A DNA stretch of 64,000 nucleotides from an uncultured Dorea sp. GTDB lineage: Bacteria > Bacillota > Clostridia > Lachnospirales > Lachnospiraceae. Shown here in pieces: positions 49,119 through 57,966 of this stretch. A model generated the notes under the pieces. That model ran no database searches. It saw only the letters and a list, made by a program, of their open reading frames with translations, and was not told where the DNA came from. Each line of letters starts with the position of its first letter. Position 1 is the stretch's first letter. The position numbers were made by a program, and so were the translations under genes. The stretch covers positions 1-64,000 of the forward strand of contig CAJUFA010000009.1 of assembly GCA_910585725.1 (NCBI GenBank), given 5' to 3'.

Positions 49119-50396
49119 ATGGTAAAAGCAGTAGTTGGTGCCAACTGGGGAGACGAAGGAAAAGGGAAGATTACGGATATGTTAGCCGAGAGAGCGGACA
49201 TTATCATAAGATTCCAGGGAGGAGCGAACGCGGGCCATACTATTATCAATGATTATGGCAAGTTTGCGCTGCATACCCTGCCTTCAGGCGTATTCTATGA
49301 CCACACGACGAGTATCATAGGAAATGGTGTCGCGCTTGATATTCCGGTTCTTTTTAAAGAGATCCAGTCCATTATCGACAGGGGAGTTCCGGCGCCGAAG
49401 ATTCTGGTGTCGGACCGTGCGCAGATGGTGATGTCTTATCATAAGAACTTTGATGCATATGAAGAAGAGCGGCTTGGGGGAAAATCCTTCGGTTCTACCA
49501 AATCAGGCATTGCTCCGTTTTATTCTGATAAATATGCGAAGATCGGTTTTCAGGTCAGCGAGCTTTTTGACGAGGAGCTGTTAAAGGAAAAAGTGGCAAG
49601 GATTGCGGATCAGAAGAATGTTATGCTTGAACATCTGTATCATAAACCGCTTATCAAGCCGGAGGAATTGTATCATGAACTGATGGAGTATAAAGAGATG
49701 GTGGGGCCGTATGTATGCGACACGTCGAGCTATCTCCATAACGCTCTGAAGGAAGGAAAGGAGATTCTTCTGGAGGGTCAGCTCGGAACATTGAAAGACC
49801 CGGATCATGGAATCTATCCGATGGTAACGTCTTCTTCTACGCTGGCGGCATACGGTGCGATCGGCGCCGGTATCCCGCCTTATGAGATCAAGAAGGTGAT
49901 CACCGTATGTAAGGCATACTCCAGCGCGGTTGGCGCGGGCGCTTTTGTAAGCGAGATCTTCGGGGAGGAAGCGGACGAGCTGAGACGCCGGGGAGGAGAC
50001 GGCGGTGAATTTGGCGCTACGACAGGCCGTCCGAGAAGGATGGGGTGGTTCGACTGCGTTGCTTCCAAGTATGGCTGCAGGCTGCAGGGAACGACGGATG
50101 TTGCGTTCACGGTGCTGGATGTACTGGGGTATCTGGATGAGATCCCGGTATGCGTAGGCTATGAGATCGACGGCGAAGTAACGACGGATTTTCCGGTTAC
50201 GCATCTGCTGGAGAAGGCAAAACCGGTGCTTGCAAAGCTTCCGGGGTGGAAATGTGATATCCGGGGGATCAAGACGTACGAGGAACTTCCGGAGAATTGC
50301 CGTAAGTATGTTGAATTCGTTGAAGAACAGATCGGCTATCCGATTACAATGGTCTCAAACGGACCGGGAAGAGACGATATTATCTACAGAGGATAG
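49119..50396 (+). CDS. purA: Adenylosuccinate synthetase
   Basis: The enzyme joins IMP and aspartate using GTP, the first step from IMP to AMP. The 425-residue protein starts VKAVVGANWGDEGKGKITD, the GTP P-loop variant, and continues with FQGGANAGHTI, GNGVALDIPVL, FGSTKSGIAPFYSDKYAKIG, LEGQLGTLKDPDHGIYPMVT and the C-terminal ATTGRPRRMGWFD. ATG 49119 has TAGGAGGA 9 bases upstream. The longer frame from 49050 starts too near the promoter's start point and lacks a ribosome binding site. Confidence 0.97.
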   Translation: MVKAVVGANWGDEGKGKITDMLAERADIIIRFQGGANAGHTIINDYGKFALHTLPSGVFYDHTTSIIGNGVALDIPVLFKEIQSIIDRGVPAPKILVSDRAQMVMSYHKNFDAYEEERLGGKSFGSTKSGIAPFYSDKYAKIGFQVSELFDEELLKEKVARIADQKNVMLEHLYHKPLIKPEELYHELMEYKEMVGPYVCDTSSYLHNALKEGKEILLEGQLGTLKDPDHGIYPMVTSSSTLAAYGAIGAGIPPYEIKKVITVCKAYSSAVGAGAFVSEIFGEEADELRRRGGDGGEFGATTGRPRRMGWFDCVASKYGCRLQGTTDVAFTVLDVLGYLDEIPVCVGYEIDGEVTTDFPVTHLLEKAKPVLAKLPGWKCDIRGIKTYEELPENCRKYVEFVEEQIGYPITMVSNGPGRDDIIYRG

Positions 50397-50430
50397 AGAG
50401 CTTAGCAAGGATGCTTTCATTATCTAAAGA

Positions 50431-50465
50431 CAGGGCAGCAGCGGGACGATGAACCGCCGCTGCCT
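50431..50465. terminator. Bidirectional terminator after purA
   Basis: GGCAGCAGCGG pairs with CCGCCGCTGCC around an 8-base loop, followed by TTATTGTATTAT. It separates purA from the convergent DUF1847 gene. Confidence 0.7.
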
Positions 50466-50484
50466 TATTGTATTATAAGGGATA

Positions 50485-51117
50485 TCAAAACAGTTTCTTT
50501 TTATAATAACTTTCCGCCGTATAGAGGGCGGCCGCCGGGTTATGGCCTAATACGCGGTCCTTGGTTACTGCGGTGGTTACCATTGCCTCGGAATATTTAT
50601 AGAACAGGCTGTCATGGCCTACGCATAAGCCTACTACAACGTTGAGGTCTGTGTGGGCGTCATTGAGAAGCTTTGCCTGCATGATGGGATTACACATGTT
50701 GCGTCCGAGTTTCTCGTGTTCTTCCGGGATTCCTACTTCATGCTTCGGAATACATCCTATTTTGCAGCAAACTCCGTATACTTCGAATCCGTGATGGCGG
50801 AATATCTTCGCCAGAGTCCTGGATTCCCGTATCAATCCTACGCAGGTTGCGATCCCCAGTTTCTTAGCTCCGATACGTTTGGCATAGTCCATAATCTCCT
50901 GTACCCGCGTCATCTGACAGTAGTTTTCATATTCTACACAGGCGGCGGCGACGGTGCTTTTCTTATTATCATCCTCGGCATAACGTTCCTTTACATAATT
51001 GATATCCTCTTCTGTTACGGTCTGTGTCGTAAGGCAGAATTCGGGGAATTCTTTGTCCATGTGGTTGCAGTTTACGACTGCGCAGTCGATGCAGGACAGT
51101 GTCTTTTTGGTTTCCAT
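50485..51117 (-). CDS. DUF1847 family metal-binding protein
   Basis: This 210-residue protein has many conserved cysteines: SCIDCAVVNCNHMDKEFPEF at the N-terminus, CVEYENYC, GIATCVGLIRE, YGVCCKIGCIPKHEVG, NPIMQAKLLN and VVVGLCVGHDSLFYKYS. This is the DUF1847 pattern, often annotated as metal-binding, and the ordering of Cys suggests iron-sulfur or zinc sites. The biochemical role is unknown to me. AGGAGGAAATACT precedes the ATG. It is divergent from asnB. Confidence 0.85.
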   Translation of the reverse strand: METKKTLSCIDCAVVNCNHMDKEFPEFCLTTQTVTEEDINYVKERYAEDDNKKSTVAAACVEYENYCQMTRVQEIMDYAKRIGAKKLGIATCVGLIRESRTLAKIFRHHGFEVYGVCCKIGCIPKHEVGIPEEHEKLGRNMCNPIMQAKLLNDAHTDLNVVVGLCVGHDSLFYKYSEAMVTTAVTKDRVLGHNPAAALYTAESYYKKKLF

Positions 51118-51323
51118 AGTATTTCCTCCTGGTTTTCATGTATATTCTCAAAATTGATTCAGCTCCTGGATGTCAGGATATGTTTCAAGTTTATATTTAT
51201 CATAGCATTATCTTACGGGGATAGCAAGATTTTACATTTTAGCAACATTTTCATAGAATTTTCGATACCTGTGTTCGATAAGATGAGTACACCGGAATAC
51301 AGACAGAAAGAGGAGCGGTAGAT

Positions 51324-53159
51324 ATGTGTGGAATCTGCGGGATAGTCGGAGATGTGACGAAAAAAGAGAAAGTATTGAAGAGAATGATGAAAGTGATGGA
51401 ACATCGGGGACCGGACGGAGGAGATATGTATATGACCAACGGTGTTATGCTTGGTTTTCGAAGGCTTAGTATCATTGATCTGGATAAGGGTATGCAGCCT
51501 ATGATCAATGAAGATGAAGATATGACGCTGGTCTTTAACGGGGAGGTCTATAATTATCAGATTCTAAGAGAGATGTTGGTGAGAAAGGGGCATCGGTTCC
51601 AAAGTGATTCGGATTCGGAGGTACTCTTGCATGGCTATGAAGAATATCAAAGAGGAATATTGGAAAAATTAAGAGGAATGTTCAGTTTTGCGATATGGGA
51701 CGATAAGAGAAAGACGTTGTTTGCGGCGAGGGATTATTTCGGTATCAAGCCGTTCTATTATACGATAGCGGACGGCGCGCTGATCTTTGCGTCCGAGATC
51801 AAGAGTATCCTGGAATTCCCGGGATATCGGAAGGAGGTGAATGAGGAAGCGCTGGAACAATATCTTTCTTTTCAATATTCAGCGCTGCCGGAGACATTTT
51901 TTAAGGGAATCTACCGCCTGCTGCCGGGACATTATTTAATCTATGAGAATCATCAGGTTAAGACTGTACGCTATTTCAGACCATCTCTGGAGCCATGGGA
52001 AGGGACAAGCCAGGCAAAGCTTACAGAGGACGTGGAGATGGTTATGAAACAGTCGGTGCGCAGACACCTGGTGAGTGATGTAGAAGTGGGAAGCTTCCTC
52101 TCAAGCGGAGTGGATTCCAGCCTGATTACGGCGTTGTCAGGGTGCGGCAAGACTTTTACCGTCGGATTTGAACAGGAAGGGGATCTCTATAATGAGATTA
52201 CATATGCGAAGGATTTTGCAGAAAAGCTGGAGGTTGAAAATCATAGCAGATTCATTGGGAAAGATGAGTTCAAAGAAGCCGTACCCGACGTGATGTATTA
52301 TCTGGACGAGCCTTCCGGCGACGCGTCGGCGATAGCCTTGTATTTTCTCGCGCAGGAGGCGTCAAAGGAGGTGAAAGTAGTGCTGTCCGGAGAAGGGGCG
52401 GACGAGATATTCGGAGGTTATAACATCTATCTGGAACCTAAGGCTCTTCGATTCGTGGATTGGATGCCGCTTGGAGTACGACGAAGCATAGCGGATCTGG
52501 CGCGGCGCCTTCCCGGACATATGAAGGGCAGAAATTATCTGATCCGGGCTTCAGAGCCTTTGGAAGAGCGTTATATTGGGAATGCATATATCTTTCACCC
52601 GGAAGAGCGCAGACAGCTCTTGAAGCAGGGAAGGAACGGTACCCCGGAACCGAAGAAACTTTTGGAAGACGTGTATGCCGGGATGAGGGGATTACCTGAT
52701 TCGGATCAGATGCAGTCGCTGGATCTTCTGTATTGGCTTCCGGGGGATATCTTACAGAAAGCGGATAAGATGAGTATGGCGCATTCCCTGGAGTTGAGGG
52801 TGCCTTTCCTTGACAGGGACGTGTTCCAGGTGGCAAGAAGTATCCCCCATGCGGTGAAGACAAAGAATTATACGACCAAGTATATTCTGCGCAGGGCGGC
52901 GATGGATCACATTCCGAAGGAGGTAGCCGGAAAGAAGAAGCTGGGATTTCCCGTACCGATACGGAACTGGCTCAGGGAGGAAGACTGGTATCGTCAGATC
53001 AGGGAAGTTTTCACGGGAGAGGCGGCGGCCATGTATTTTCATACGGAGTATCTGGTTCGTCTGCTTGACAGGCATAAATGCGGAAAAGAAGATTACAGCA
53101 GGAAGATCTGGACGGTATATGCATTTCTTATATGGCATCAGGTGTATTTTGGAGTATAA
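51324..53159 (+). CDS. asnB: Asparagine synthase (glutamine-hydrolysing)
   Basis: This 611-residue enzyme makes asparagine from aspartate, glutamine and ATP. The N-terminal class II glutaminase has the nucleophile Cys2 in CGICGIVGD, and MEHRGPDGGDMYM, RLSIIDL and NGEVYNY. The synthetase domain has the PP-loop VGSFLSSGVDSSLITAL, DEPSGDASAIALYFL, VLSGEGADEIFGGYNIYL and DKMSMAHSLELRVPFLD. AAGAGGAG lies before ATG 51324. The response regulator gene follows but with its own ribosome binding site 38 bases later. Confidence 0.95.
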   Translation: MCGICGIVGDVTKKEKVLKRMMKVMEHRGPDGGDMYMTNGVMLGFRRLSIIDLDKGMQPMINEDEDMTLVFNGEVYNYQILREMLVRKGHRFQSDSDSEVLLHGYEEYQRGILEKLRGMFSFAIWDDKRKTLFAARDYFGIKPFYYTIADGALIFASEIKSILEFPGYRKEVNEEALEQYLSFQYSALPETFFKGIYRLLPGHYLIYENHQVKTVRYFRPSLEPWEGTSQAKLTEDVEMVMKQSVRRHLVSDVEVGSFLSSGVDSSLITALSGCGKTFTVGFEQEGDLYNEITYAKDFAEKLEVENHSRFIGKDEFKEAVPDVMYYLDEPSGDASAIALYFLAQEASKEVKVVLSGEGADEIFGGYNIYLEPKALRFVDWMPLGVRRSIADLARRLPGHMKGRNYLIRASEPLEERYIGNAYIFHPEERRQLLKQGRNGTPEPKKLLEDVYAGMRGLPDSDQMQSLDLLYWLPGDILQKADKMSMAHSLELRVPFLDRDVFQVARSIPHAVKTKNYTTKYILRRAAMDHIPKEVAGKKKLGFPVPIRNWLREEDWYRQIREVFTGEAAAMYFHTEYLVRLLDRHKCGKEDYSRKIWTVYAFLIWHQVYFGV

Positions 53160-53196
53160 TAGCTAAAAGACGTGTTTAGGAAAGGAGTATGCCGGG

Positions 53197-53889
53197 ATGG
53201 AGACAGAGCAGATCAGGATACTTGTGATAGAAGATGAGAAACCGATAGCTGATATTCTGGAGTATGGATTTCGAAAGGAACAATTTCAGGTGAGAAGCGC
53301 GTATACAGGAGCGGATGGATTAAAGGCGGCGGATGATTTCGGCCCTCATCTGGTAGTATTGGATTGGATGCTTCCGGACTTAAGCGGCGTAGACGTGTGT
53401 AAGATGCTGACGGAACAATATAATATTCCGATTATTATGCTGACCGCCAGGGGAAGTATAGACGACAAAGTATACGGCTTGGAATCCGGTGCGGACGATT
53501 ATATCACGAAACCTTTTGACCTGAGGGAGGTGATCGTGCGGGTAAAGACAATTCTTCGGAGGTTCGGTAAAAGCGTTAGCGGACAGAGTGAAGAACAGGA
53601 GCTTTACGTCAAAGACGCCGTGATCTCCGAGAAGGAGCGAACGGTATGCCGGCGCGGGGAATATGTGGAATTGACTCCTAAGGAATTCGATCTGCTGGTC
53701 TGGCTGGTGAAGAATCCAAGGCAGGTATTTACCAGAACCCACCTGTTGGATGATATCTGGGGATATGATTTTATGGGAGATACCAGAACGGTGGATATTC
53801 ATATACAGCGTCTGCGGAAAAAACTTTGTCTGGGAGAATCTATCGTTACAGTATTTGGCGTGGGGTACAAGTATGTGCCGGAGGAGTAG
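53197..53889 (+). CDS. OmpR-family response regulator
   Basis: This 230-residue regulator has a receiver domain with acidic pocket residues in IRILVIEDEKPIADI, phosphoryl aspartate Asp56 in VVLDWMLPDLSG, threonine in IIMLTARGSIDDKVYG and lysine in DDYITKPFDLRE. The C-terminal winged helix (VELTPKEFDLLVWLVKNPRQ, then RTVDIHIQRLRKKL) binds DNA. GGAAAGGAG precedes the ATG. The sensor kinase gene overlaps its end (ATG 53873), so the pair is translationally coupled. Confidence 0.95.
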   Translation: METEQIRILVIEDEKPIADILEYGFRKEQFQVRSAYTGADGLKAADDFGPHLVVLDWMLPDLSGVDVCKMLTEQYNIPIIMLTARGSIDDKVYGLESGADDYITKPFDLREVIVRVKTILRRFGKSVSGQSEEQELYVKDAVISEKERTVCRRGEYVELTPKEFDLLVWLVKNPRQVFTRTHLLDDIWGYDFMGDTRTVDIHIQRLRKKLCLGESIVTVFGVGYKYVPEE

Positions 53890-55378
53890 ATTCTTTCACG
53901 GCATATTGTTCAAAATGAGCGTCTGGGTATTTCTGTTGGGATTCGCGAGTATCTGGGCCGTCGCATATGTCGTGAAAACACAGATGAGACAGAATATGGA
54001 GAAGCAGATTACAGAAGAGATGGAGGGCGTACAAAGTAACAGTGAATTATACGTCAGGCAGACTCTGATGATCAACAATGCGTCTATTGACGAGGAAGGT
54101 TTTGAACAGTGTGCGTATGAGATTGAACATCAATTAAAGCGGGCCGGCTATACAGATATAGCGCTTTATAATACGGAGGGTGATCTTCTAAGGAGCAGCG
54201 CGCGGGAGCGTTTTGCCGGTACGAATCGGCGGGAAGATTTTCAGTTTGCCAAAAGATCGCGAAGCGCGCTCACCCTTTGTTATGGAAAACAGAATCAATG
54301 CGACGTGTATTTTTCTATGCCGGTTCAGGTTATGGGACAGCAGGTGGGGATTCTTAGTTGTTATCAGGATTATTCTGCACTATATAAGAGGGAATGGGAG
54401 ATCATCGGAGGGATGTTAAGAGTCACGGTATTGGCTTTCGGGGTTATCTATCTGGCGATATGGCTGATGATACGGCGTATGATACGGCCGGTCCGTCAGC
54501 TTGGCCGGATATCGGGAGAAATATCGGATCATCTGAAGGACGGACAATTCGACAGTATAATCATGGAGAAACCAGGGGTGATCAGAAGGAAAGACGAGAT
54601 TGGGGAATTATCACGGAATTATATGCAGATGGTCAGGGTGATTGAAGAGCAATTTGAGAAGATTCAGGAGGACAGGGATCATATTCTGCAGTTATGGAAC
54701 AGCCGTCAGGAATTCTATAATAATGTCACGCATGAATTGAAGACTCCGCTTACGACGATCTCGGGATATGCGCAGCTCATTGAGGAGAACGGTCTTGAAG
54801 ATGAAGAATTATTCTACAGCGGAATGGAACATATACTGCAGGAAAGCACAAGGCTGCACCGCATGGTGATCCAACTGCTGGAGATGCAGGATAAAGGGCG
54901 TTATACGAGGATGGAGCAGATAGATGCGGCCGTCGTGTTAAGAAGCGTGGTGGACGCGATGCAGATGAAAGCAAAACGATATATGAACCGTCTTATGATT
55001 CAGGAAGAGCCGGGAGATTATCTGATTGAAGGCCGGGAGGACCGGATTCGTCAGGTATTGATTAATCTGATCGATAACGCCATTAAATACGGGAAAACAG
55101 GGGAAGATATCTGGATTCGGCTTGTGAAGAGGGATGCAGTGGTTCAGATCGCAGTGGCGAATCAGGGAAGAGGGATGGACAAGGATGAGTTAAGCCATAT
55201 TTTTGAACCATTTTACCGTGTAGACAAGGAACGCTCCAGAGAAATGGGGAGTTCCGGACTTGGGCTTGCGATCTCCAAGAAGATTATGGAGGAGCATCAC
55301 GGGACGATTCAGGCGGAAAGTGAACCGGGGGGCTATACCCTTTTTATGGTATGTTTTCCGGAAGTTAAGGAACAATAA
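53873..55378 (+). CDS. Sensor histidine kinase
   Basis: This 501-residue membrane kinase has TM1 at about residues 15-35 (VWVFLLGFASIWAVAYVV), an extracytoplasmic sensor of about 140 residues, and TM2 about 180-200 (VTVLAFGVIYLAIWLMI). A HAMP linker (RRMIRPVRQLGRISGEI) follows, then the H box YNNVTHELKTPLTTISGYAQ and an ATPase domain with LINLIDNAIKYGKTG, RGMDKDELSHIFEPFYR and SSGLGLAISKKIMEEH. ATG 53873 is chosen: it overlaps the regulator gene by 17 bases, with TGGGGT upstream. Its signal is unknown. The lipoprotein gene that follows may be its sensor partner or target. Confidence 0.93.
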   Translation: MCRRSRFFHGILFKMSVWVFLLGFASIWAVAYVVKTQMRQNMEKQITEEMEGVQSNSELYVRQTLMINNASIDEEGFEQCAYEIEHQLKRAGYTDIALYNTEGDLLRSSARERFAGTNRREDFQFAKRSRSALTLCYGKQNQCDVYFSMPVQVMGQQVGILSCYQDYSALYKREWEIIGGMLRVTVLAFGVIYLAIWLMIRRMIRPVRQLGRISGEISDHLKDGQFDSIIMEKPGVIRRKDEIGELSRNYMQMVRVIEEQFEKIQEDRDHILQLWNSRQEFYNNVTHELKTPLTTISGYAQLIEENGLEDEELFYSGMEHILQESTRLHRMVIQLLEMQDKGRYTRMEQIDAAVVLRSVVDAMQMKAKRYMNRLMIQEEPGDYLIEGREDRIRQVLINLIDNAIKYGKTGEDIWIRLVKRDAVVQIAVANQGRGMDKDELSHIFEPFYRVDKERSREMGSSGLGLAISKKIMEEHHGTIQAESEPGGYTLFMVCFPEVKEQ

Positions 55379-55396
55379 ATGGAGGAATAGAGATAA

Positions 55397-56647
55397 GTGA
55401 TGAGCAGAGGAAACAGAAGAATCAGGAAAAAAAGGATTATTTCAGCAGGCGCCGCCTGTCTGTCTGTGATCCTGCTGTTATGCGGATGCGAAGAGCAAGA
55501 GGCCGCGAAGACGATTGTTATTCCCGAGGTGACAGAGGAAACAACCCAAGGAATTGAGTTGAAAAATATCCAGGAATATACTTATGAAGGGGAAATTATG
55601 GATATTACGTGGACAGGGGATACGGCCGGGAATCTGTGTGTGATCAAGGATGCAAAGAACAGGGGGATGTTGGGGATATTCCAGAAGATCGACATATATC
55701 AGAAAGCGGTATCGGAGGAGATAGTCTTTGAAGAGTCTATGATCGGTTATGTAAAGATTGCGCCGGGAGGAAAATATATTGCGTATGAACATCCGGTGGA
55801 CGGGAACCGGGAGTTGATTCTATATGAGGTAGAAACAGGAAAGAAAGAAGCGGTTATGGTATGGAATATCGGATCAAGTATCTATACGATGGAATGGTGC
55901 GGAGACGGGACGAGGCTTTTTGTATGGACGGATATGGAAAAGAGCGGAGAGAATCAAAACATCGGTGAGGAACGTATCGTATATTGTTTTGATATGGAGA
56001 GAGAAGAAAAGGAGGTTAATCAGATGCGTCTTCCGATAACCGGGAGGATGTGTGGAGGGATGTTCCCGAATGAAGACGGATCCAGGGTGTTTATCGAAGA
56101 AAAGTATTACGGAGAGGATGGCGGTTGGGGGGAAGAAGAGACAGATTCGAATTATAAGGAAGCGGCGGTAGGAAATGGAGAAGAGTCAATAAAGGGAAGG
56201 TATTGGATGCTTAATGTAGAAACCGGAGAAGTGCAGGAAGCGGACGTCGCTCACATGAATATAAAAGTACCGGTTAAGTACACGAATCTTGGTCTTTTTG
56301 GCACAGATGGGGATAAATTGTGGCTTGCCCGTGAACTGTTAGGACAGGCATCGAAAAAACGTCTGCTGGAAAAGGAGTATGAGGATATATGTGTCTGCGA
56401 CAAGGGAGATCATATATTTCTGATAGAGAAGGAAGAAGGAGCGAATTATTTCCAGGTGACGGGTATCCTCTTGGAAGACGGAGAAATCCAGGAATATCAG
56501 GTTCTGTATAAAGGAATCTACGGGGATTTTGAACAGCCGTTTATCGAGGCGTTTATCGGTATGGACGACCATGAGCTGGTACTGAGCAGTATTGAATACG
56601 GAGAAGAGGAGCAGTGGCGTTTGAAGGTAAAAGTATTAGAATATTGA
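55397..56647 (+). CDS. Lipoprotein, probable beta-propeller
   Basis: This 416-residue protein starts with a basic N-region and hydrophobic core ending in LLLCGC, a lipobox with Cys31 as the lipidated residue. The rest is soluble and repeats patterns typical of beta-propeller blades: GYVKIAPGGKYIAYEHPVDG, TMEWCGDGTRLFVWTDMEKS, GMFPNEDGSRVFIEEKYYGE, NLGLFGTDGDKLWLARELLG. It would sit on the outer face of the membrane. It follows the kinase gene by 18 bases, so it is probably in its operon and may modulate the kinase. Start is GTG 55397 or ATG 55400. Confidence 0.75.
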   Translation: MMSRGNRRIRKKRIISAGAACLSVILLLCGCEEQEAAKTIVIPEVTEETTQGIELKNIQEYTYEGEIMDITWTGDTAGNLCVIKDAKNRGMLGIFQKIDIYQKAVSEEIVFEESMIGYVKIAPGGKYIAYEHPVDGNRELILYEVETGKKEAVMVWNIGSSIYTMEWCGDGTRLFVWTDMEKSGENQNIGEERIVYCFDMEREEKEVNQMRLPITGRMCGGMFPNEDGSRVFIEEKYYGEDGGWGEEETDSNYKEAAVGNGEESIKGRYWMLNVETGEVQEADVAHMNIKVPVKYTNLGLFGTDGDKLWLARELLGQASKKRLLEKEYEDICVCDKGDHIFLIEKEEGANYFQVTGILLEDGEIQEYQVLYKGIYGDFEQPFIEAFIGMDDHELVLSSIEYGEEEQWRLKVKVLEY

Positions 56648-56868
56648 TTTGTTTAGTTATACTTTCTTTTTCCTTAAGAAATACCTAACCTTTCTTTTAG
56701 AAATCATCCACAGCAGGGACACATTTGTCCTGTATTCTGTTTACAGTAGCATTTGACAGGCATATTACCAGAGGCAGCGCCATATAATAATAGTACTGAA
56801 TTTTACCAGAGAAAGGGGTTCGGACTATAGAAAGGGGTTCGGGAATATGCAGAGACAGGAGGTATAAT

Positions 56869-57024
56869 ATGCAGCAGAAAAAAGAAGCAGGACATACAGA
56901 AGTGATTTCAATAGAAGAATATCTGATAAGGAGAAAAAAGGCCAGAGACATGGACACAAGGCAGAGAAGGGGTAGAATTCCCGAAGAGAATCACACGCTG
57001 GTTTTGGCGGAACTATATATGTAA
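56869..57024 (+). CDS. 51-residue hypothetical protein
   Basis: A short frame starts at ATG 56869 with a near-perfect AGGAGG 7 bases upstream. It encodes MQQKKEAGHTEVISIEEYLI, a basic middle (RRKKARDMDTRQRRG) and a hydrophobic end (HTLVLAELYM). Its composition is natural, and a terminator follows at 57027-57070. That makes a complete small transcription unit likely. I know no family. It could be a small regulatory or membrane-associated peptide. Confidence 0.55.
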   Translation: MQQKKEAGHTEVISIEEYLIRRKKARDMDTRQRRGRIPEENHTLVLAELYM

Positions 57025-57026
57025 GA

Positions 57027-57070
57027 AAAGAGACTGTTGGAGAATATGGCGATTCTTCGGCAGTCTCTTT
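57027..57070. terminator. Terminator between the 51-residue gene and the membrane protein gene
   Basis: AAAGAGACTG (57027-57036) pairs with CAGTCTCTTT (57061-57070), with an inner AGAAT/ATTCT stem, followed by CTTTAT. It sits between convergent genes and may act in both directions. Confidence 0.75.
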
Positions 57071-57072
57071 CT

Positions 57073-57357
57073 TTATGACGGCGGTTCTTCGCGGGAGCCG
57101 TCAGGCTTCCTGATCCCGTCGTGATCCGTCTCGTACTTTGTTCTGGTAATACGGTATACCAGCGTATACGCGTAGAGCAGTACGGGCAGGATCATCGTGC
57201 AGGCAATGGAAGCTTTCAGAAGTCCCTGCGAGGCAGAATGATCAATGAATGCGAAGAGAAGGGTGGCGGCGTACATCCCGAAGAGAAGAAGGGCGCCGAT
57301 AAGGGCCAGGATTCGTTTGATTTTATCAGGTTTTGTGTTTTTCTTTGAATTTTTCAT
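57073..57357 (-). CDS. Small two-helix membrane protein
   Basis: This is a 94-residue protein with a basic N-terminus (MKNSKKNTKPDKIKR) and two membrane helices (about 16-39, LALIGALLLFGMYAATLLF, and 49-71, IACTMILPVLLYAYTLVYRI). A polar tail rich in Asp, Arg and Glu follows. ATG 57357 has AAAGG 9 bases upstream and is preferred over ATG 57366. Proteins of this size and layout are common near housekeeping genes of Lachnospiraceae without known function. Confidence 0.6.
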   Translation of the reverse strand: MKNSKKNTKPDKIKRILALIGALLLFGMYAATLLFAFIDHSASQGLLKASIACTMILPVLLYAYTLVYRITRTKYETDHDGIRKPDGSREEPPS

Positions 57358-57459
57358 GAGAATCATCCTTTACATCTTACCGAGACTTTAGTATATTATA
57401 TAGGTGGCAAGAAAAAATTGCAAACAAATATTAAAACAAATACAAAAGGAGTATTACCG

Positions 57460-57966
57460 ATGAGCCGTACATTATTAGATCAGTGGAAAGAGATAGCTTA
57501 TGATGAGAAGGCGGATAAAGGGCAGCTGCAGAAATTCTGGGGTACTTATTTCCAGATAGAGAAGGAGATCTACGAGCAGCTTCTTGCGAATCCGGAAGAA
57601 GAAGTGAAAGGAACCGTAAAGGAACTGGCAGAAAGATATGGTCAGGAAGTCCTTACTATGGTTGGATTCTTGGACGGTATCAACGAGAGTCTTAAAGAAG
57701 AGAACCCGATTGAGACGATGGATGAGCATACGGTTGTAAGTCTGGCATTTGACAAGGAGAAGTTATATAAGAATATGGTCGCCGCAAAGGCCGACTGGCT
57801 CTATGAGCTGCCTCAGTGGAAAGAGATCTATCCGGAGGAAGAGCTTAAGAGGCTCTATAAGGAGCAGAAAGAATCAGGGACGATCCGTAAAGGGAAGAAG
57901 GTTGGACGGAATGATCCGTGTCCGTGCGGTTCCGGCAAGAAGTATAAGAAATGCTGCGGCAAATAA
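57460..57966 (+). CDS. SEC-C motif protein
   Basis: This 168-residue protein has a helical N-terminal domain (LLDQWKEIAYDEKADKGQLQ, then FLDGINESLKEENPIETMDE). It ends in a SEC-C zinc motif (GRNDPCPCGSGKKYKKCCGK). The motif is known from the SecA C-terminus, where it binds zinc and SecB or ribosomes. Stand-alone versions probably link to ribosome or protein export, but their role is open. AAAAGGAG precedes ATG 57460. The next gene overlaps the last 16 bases. Confidence 0.85.
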   Translation: MSRTLLDQWKEIAYDEKADKGQLQKFWGTYFQIEKEIYEQLLANPEEEVKGTVKELAERYGQEVLTMVGFLDGINESLKEENPIETMDEHTVVSLAFDKEKLYKNMVAAKADWLYELPQWKEIYPEEELKRLYKEQKESGTIRKGKKVGRNDPCPCGSGKKYKKCCGK

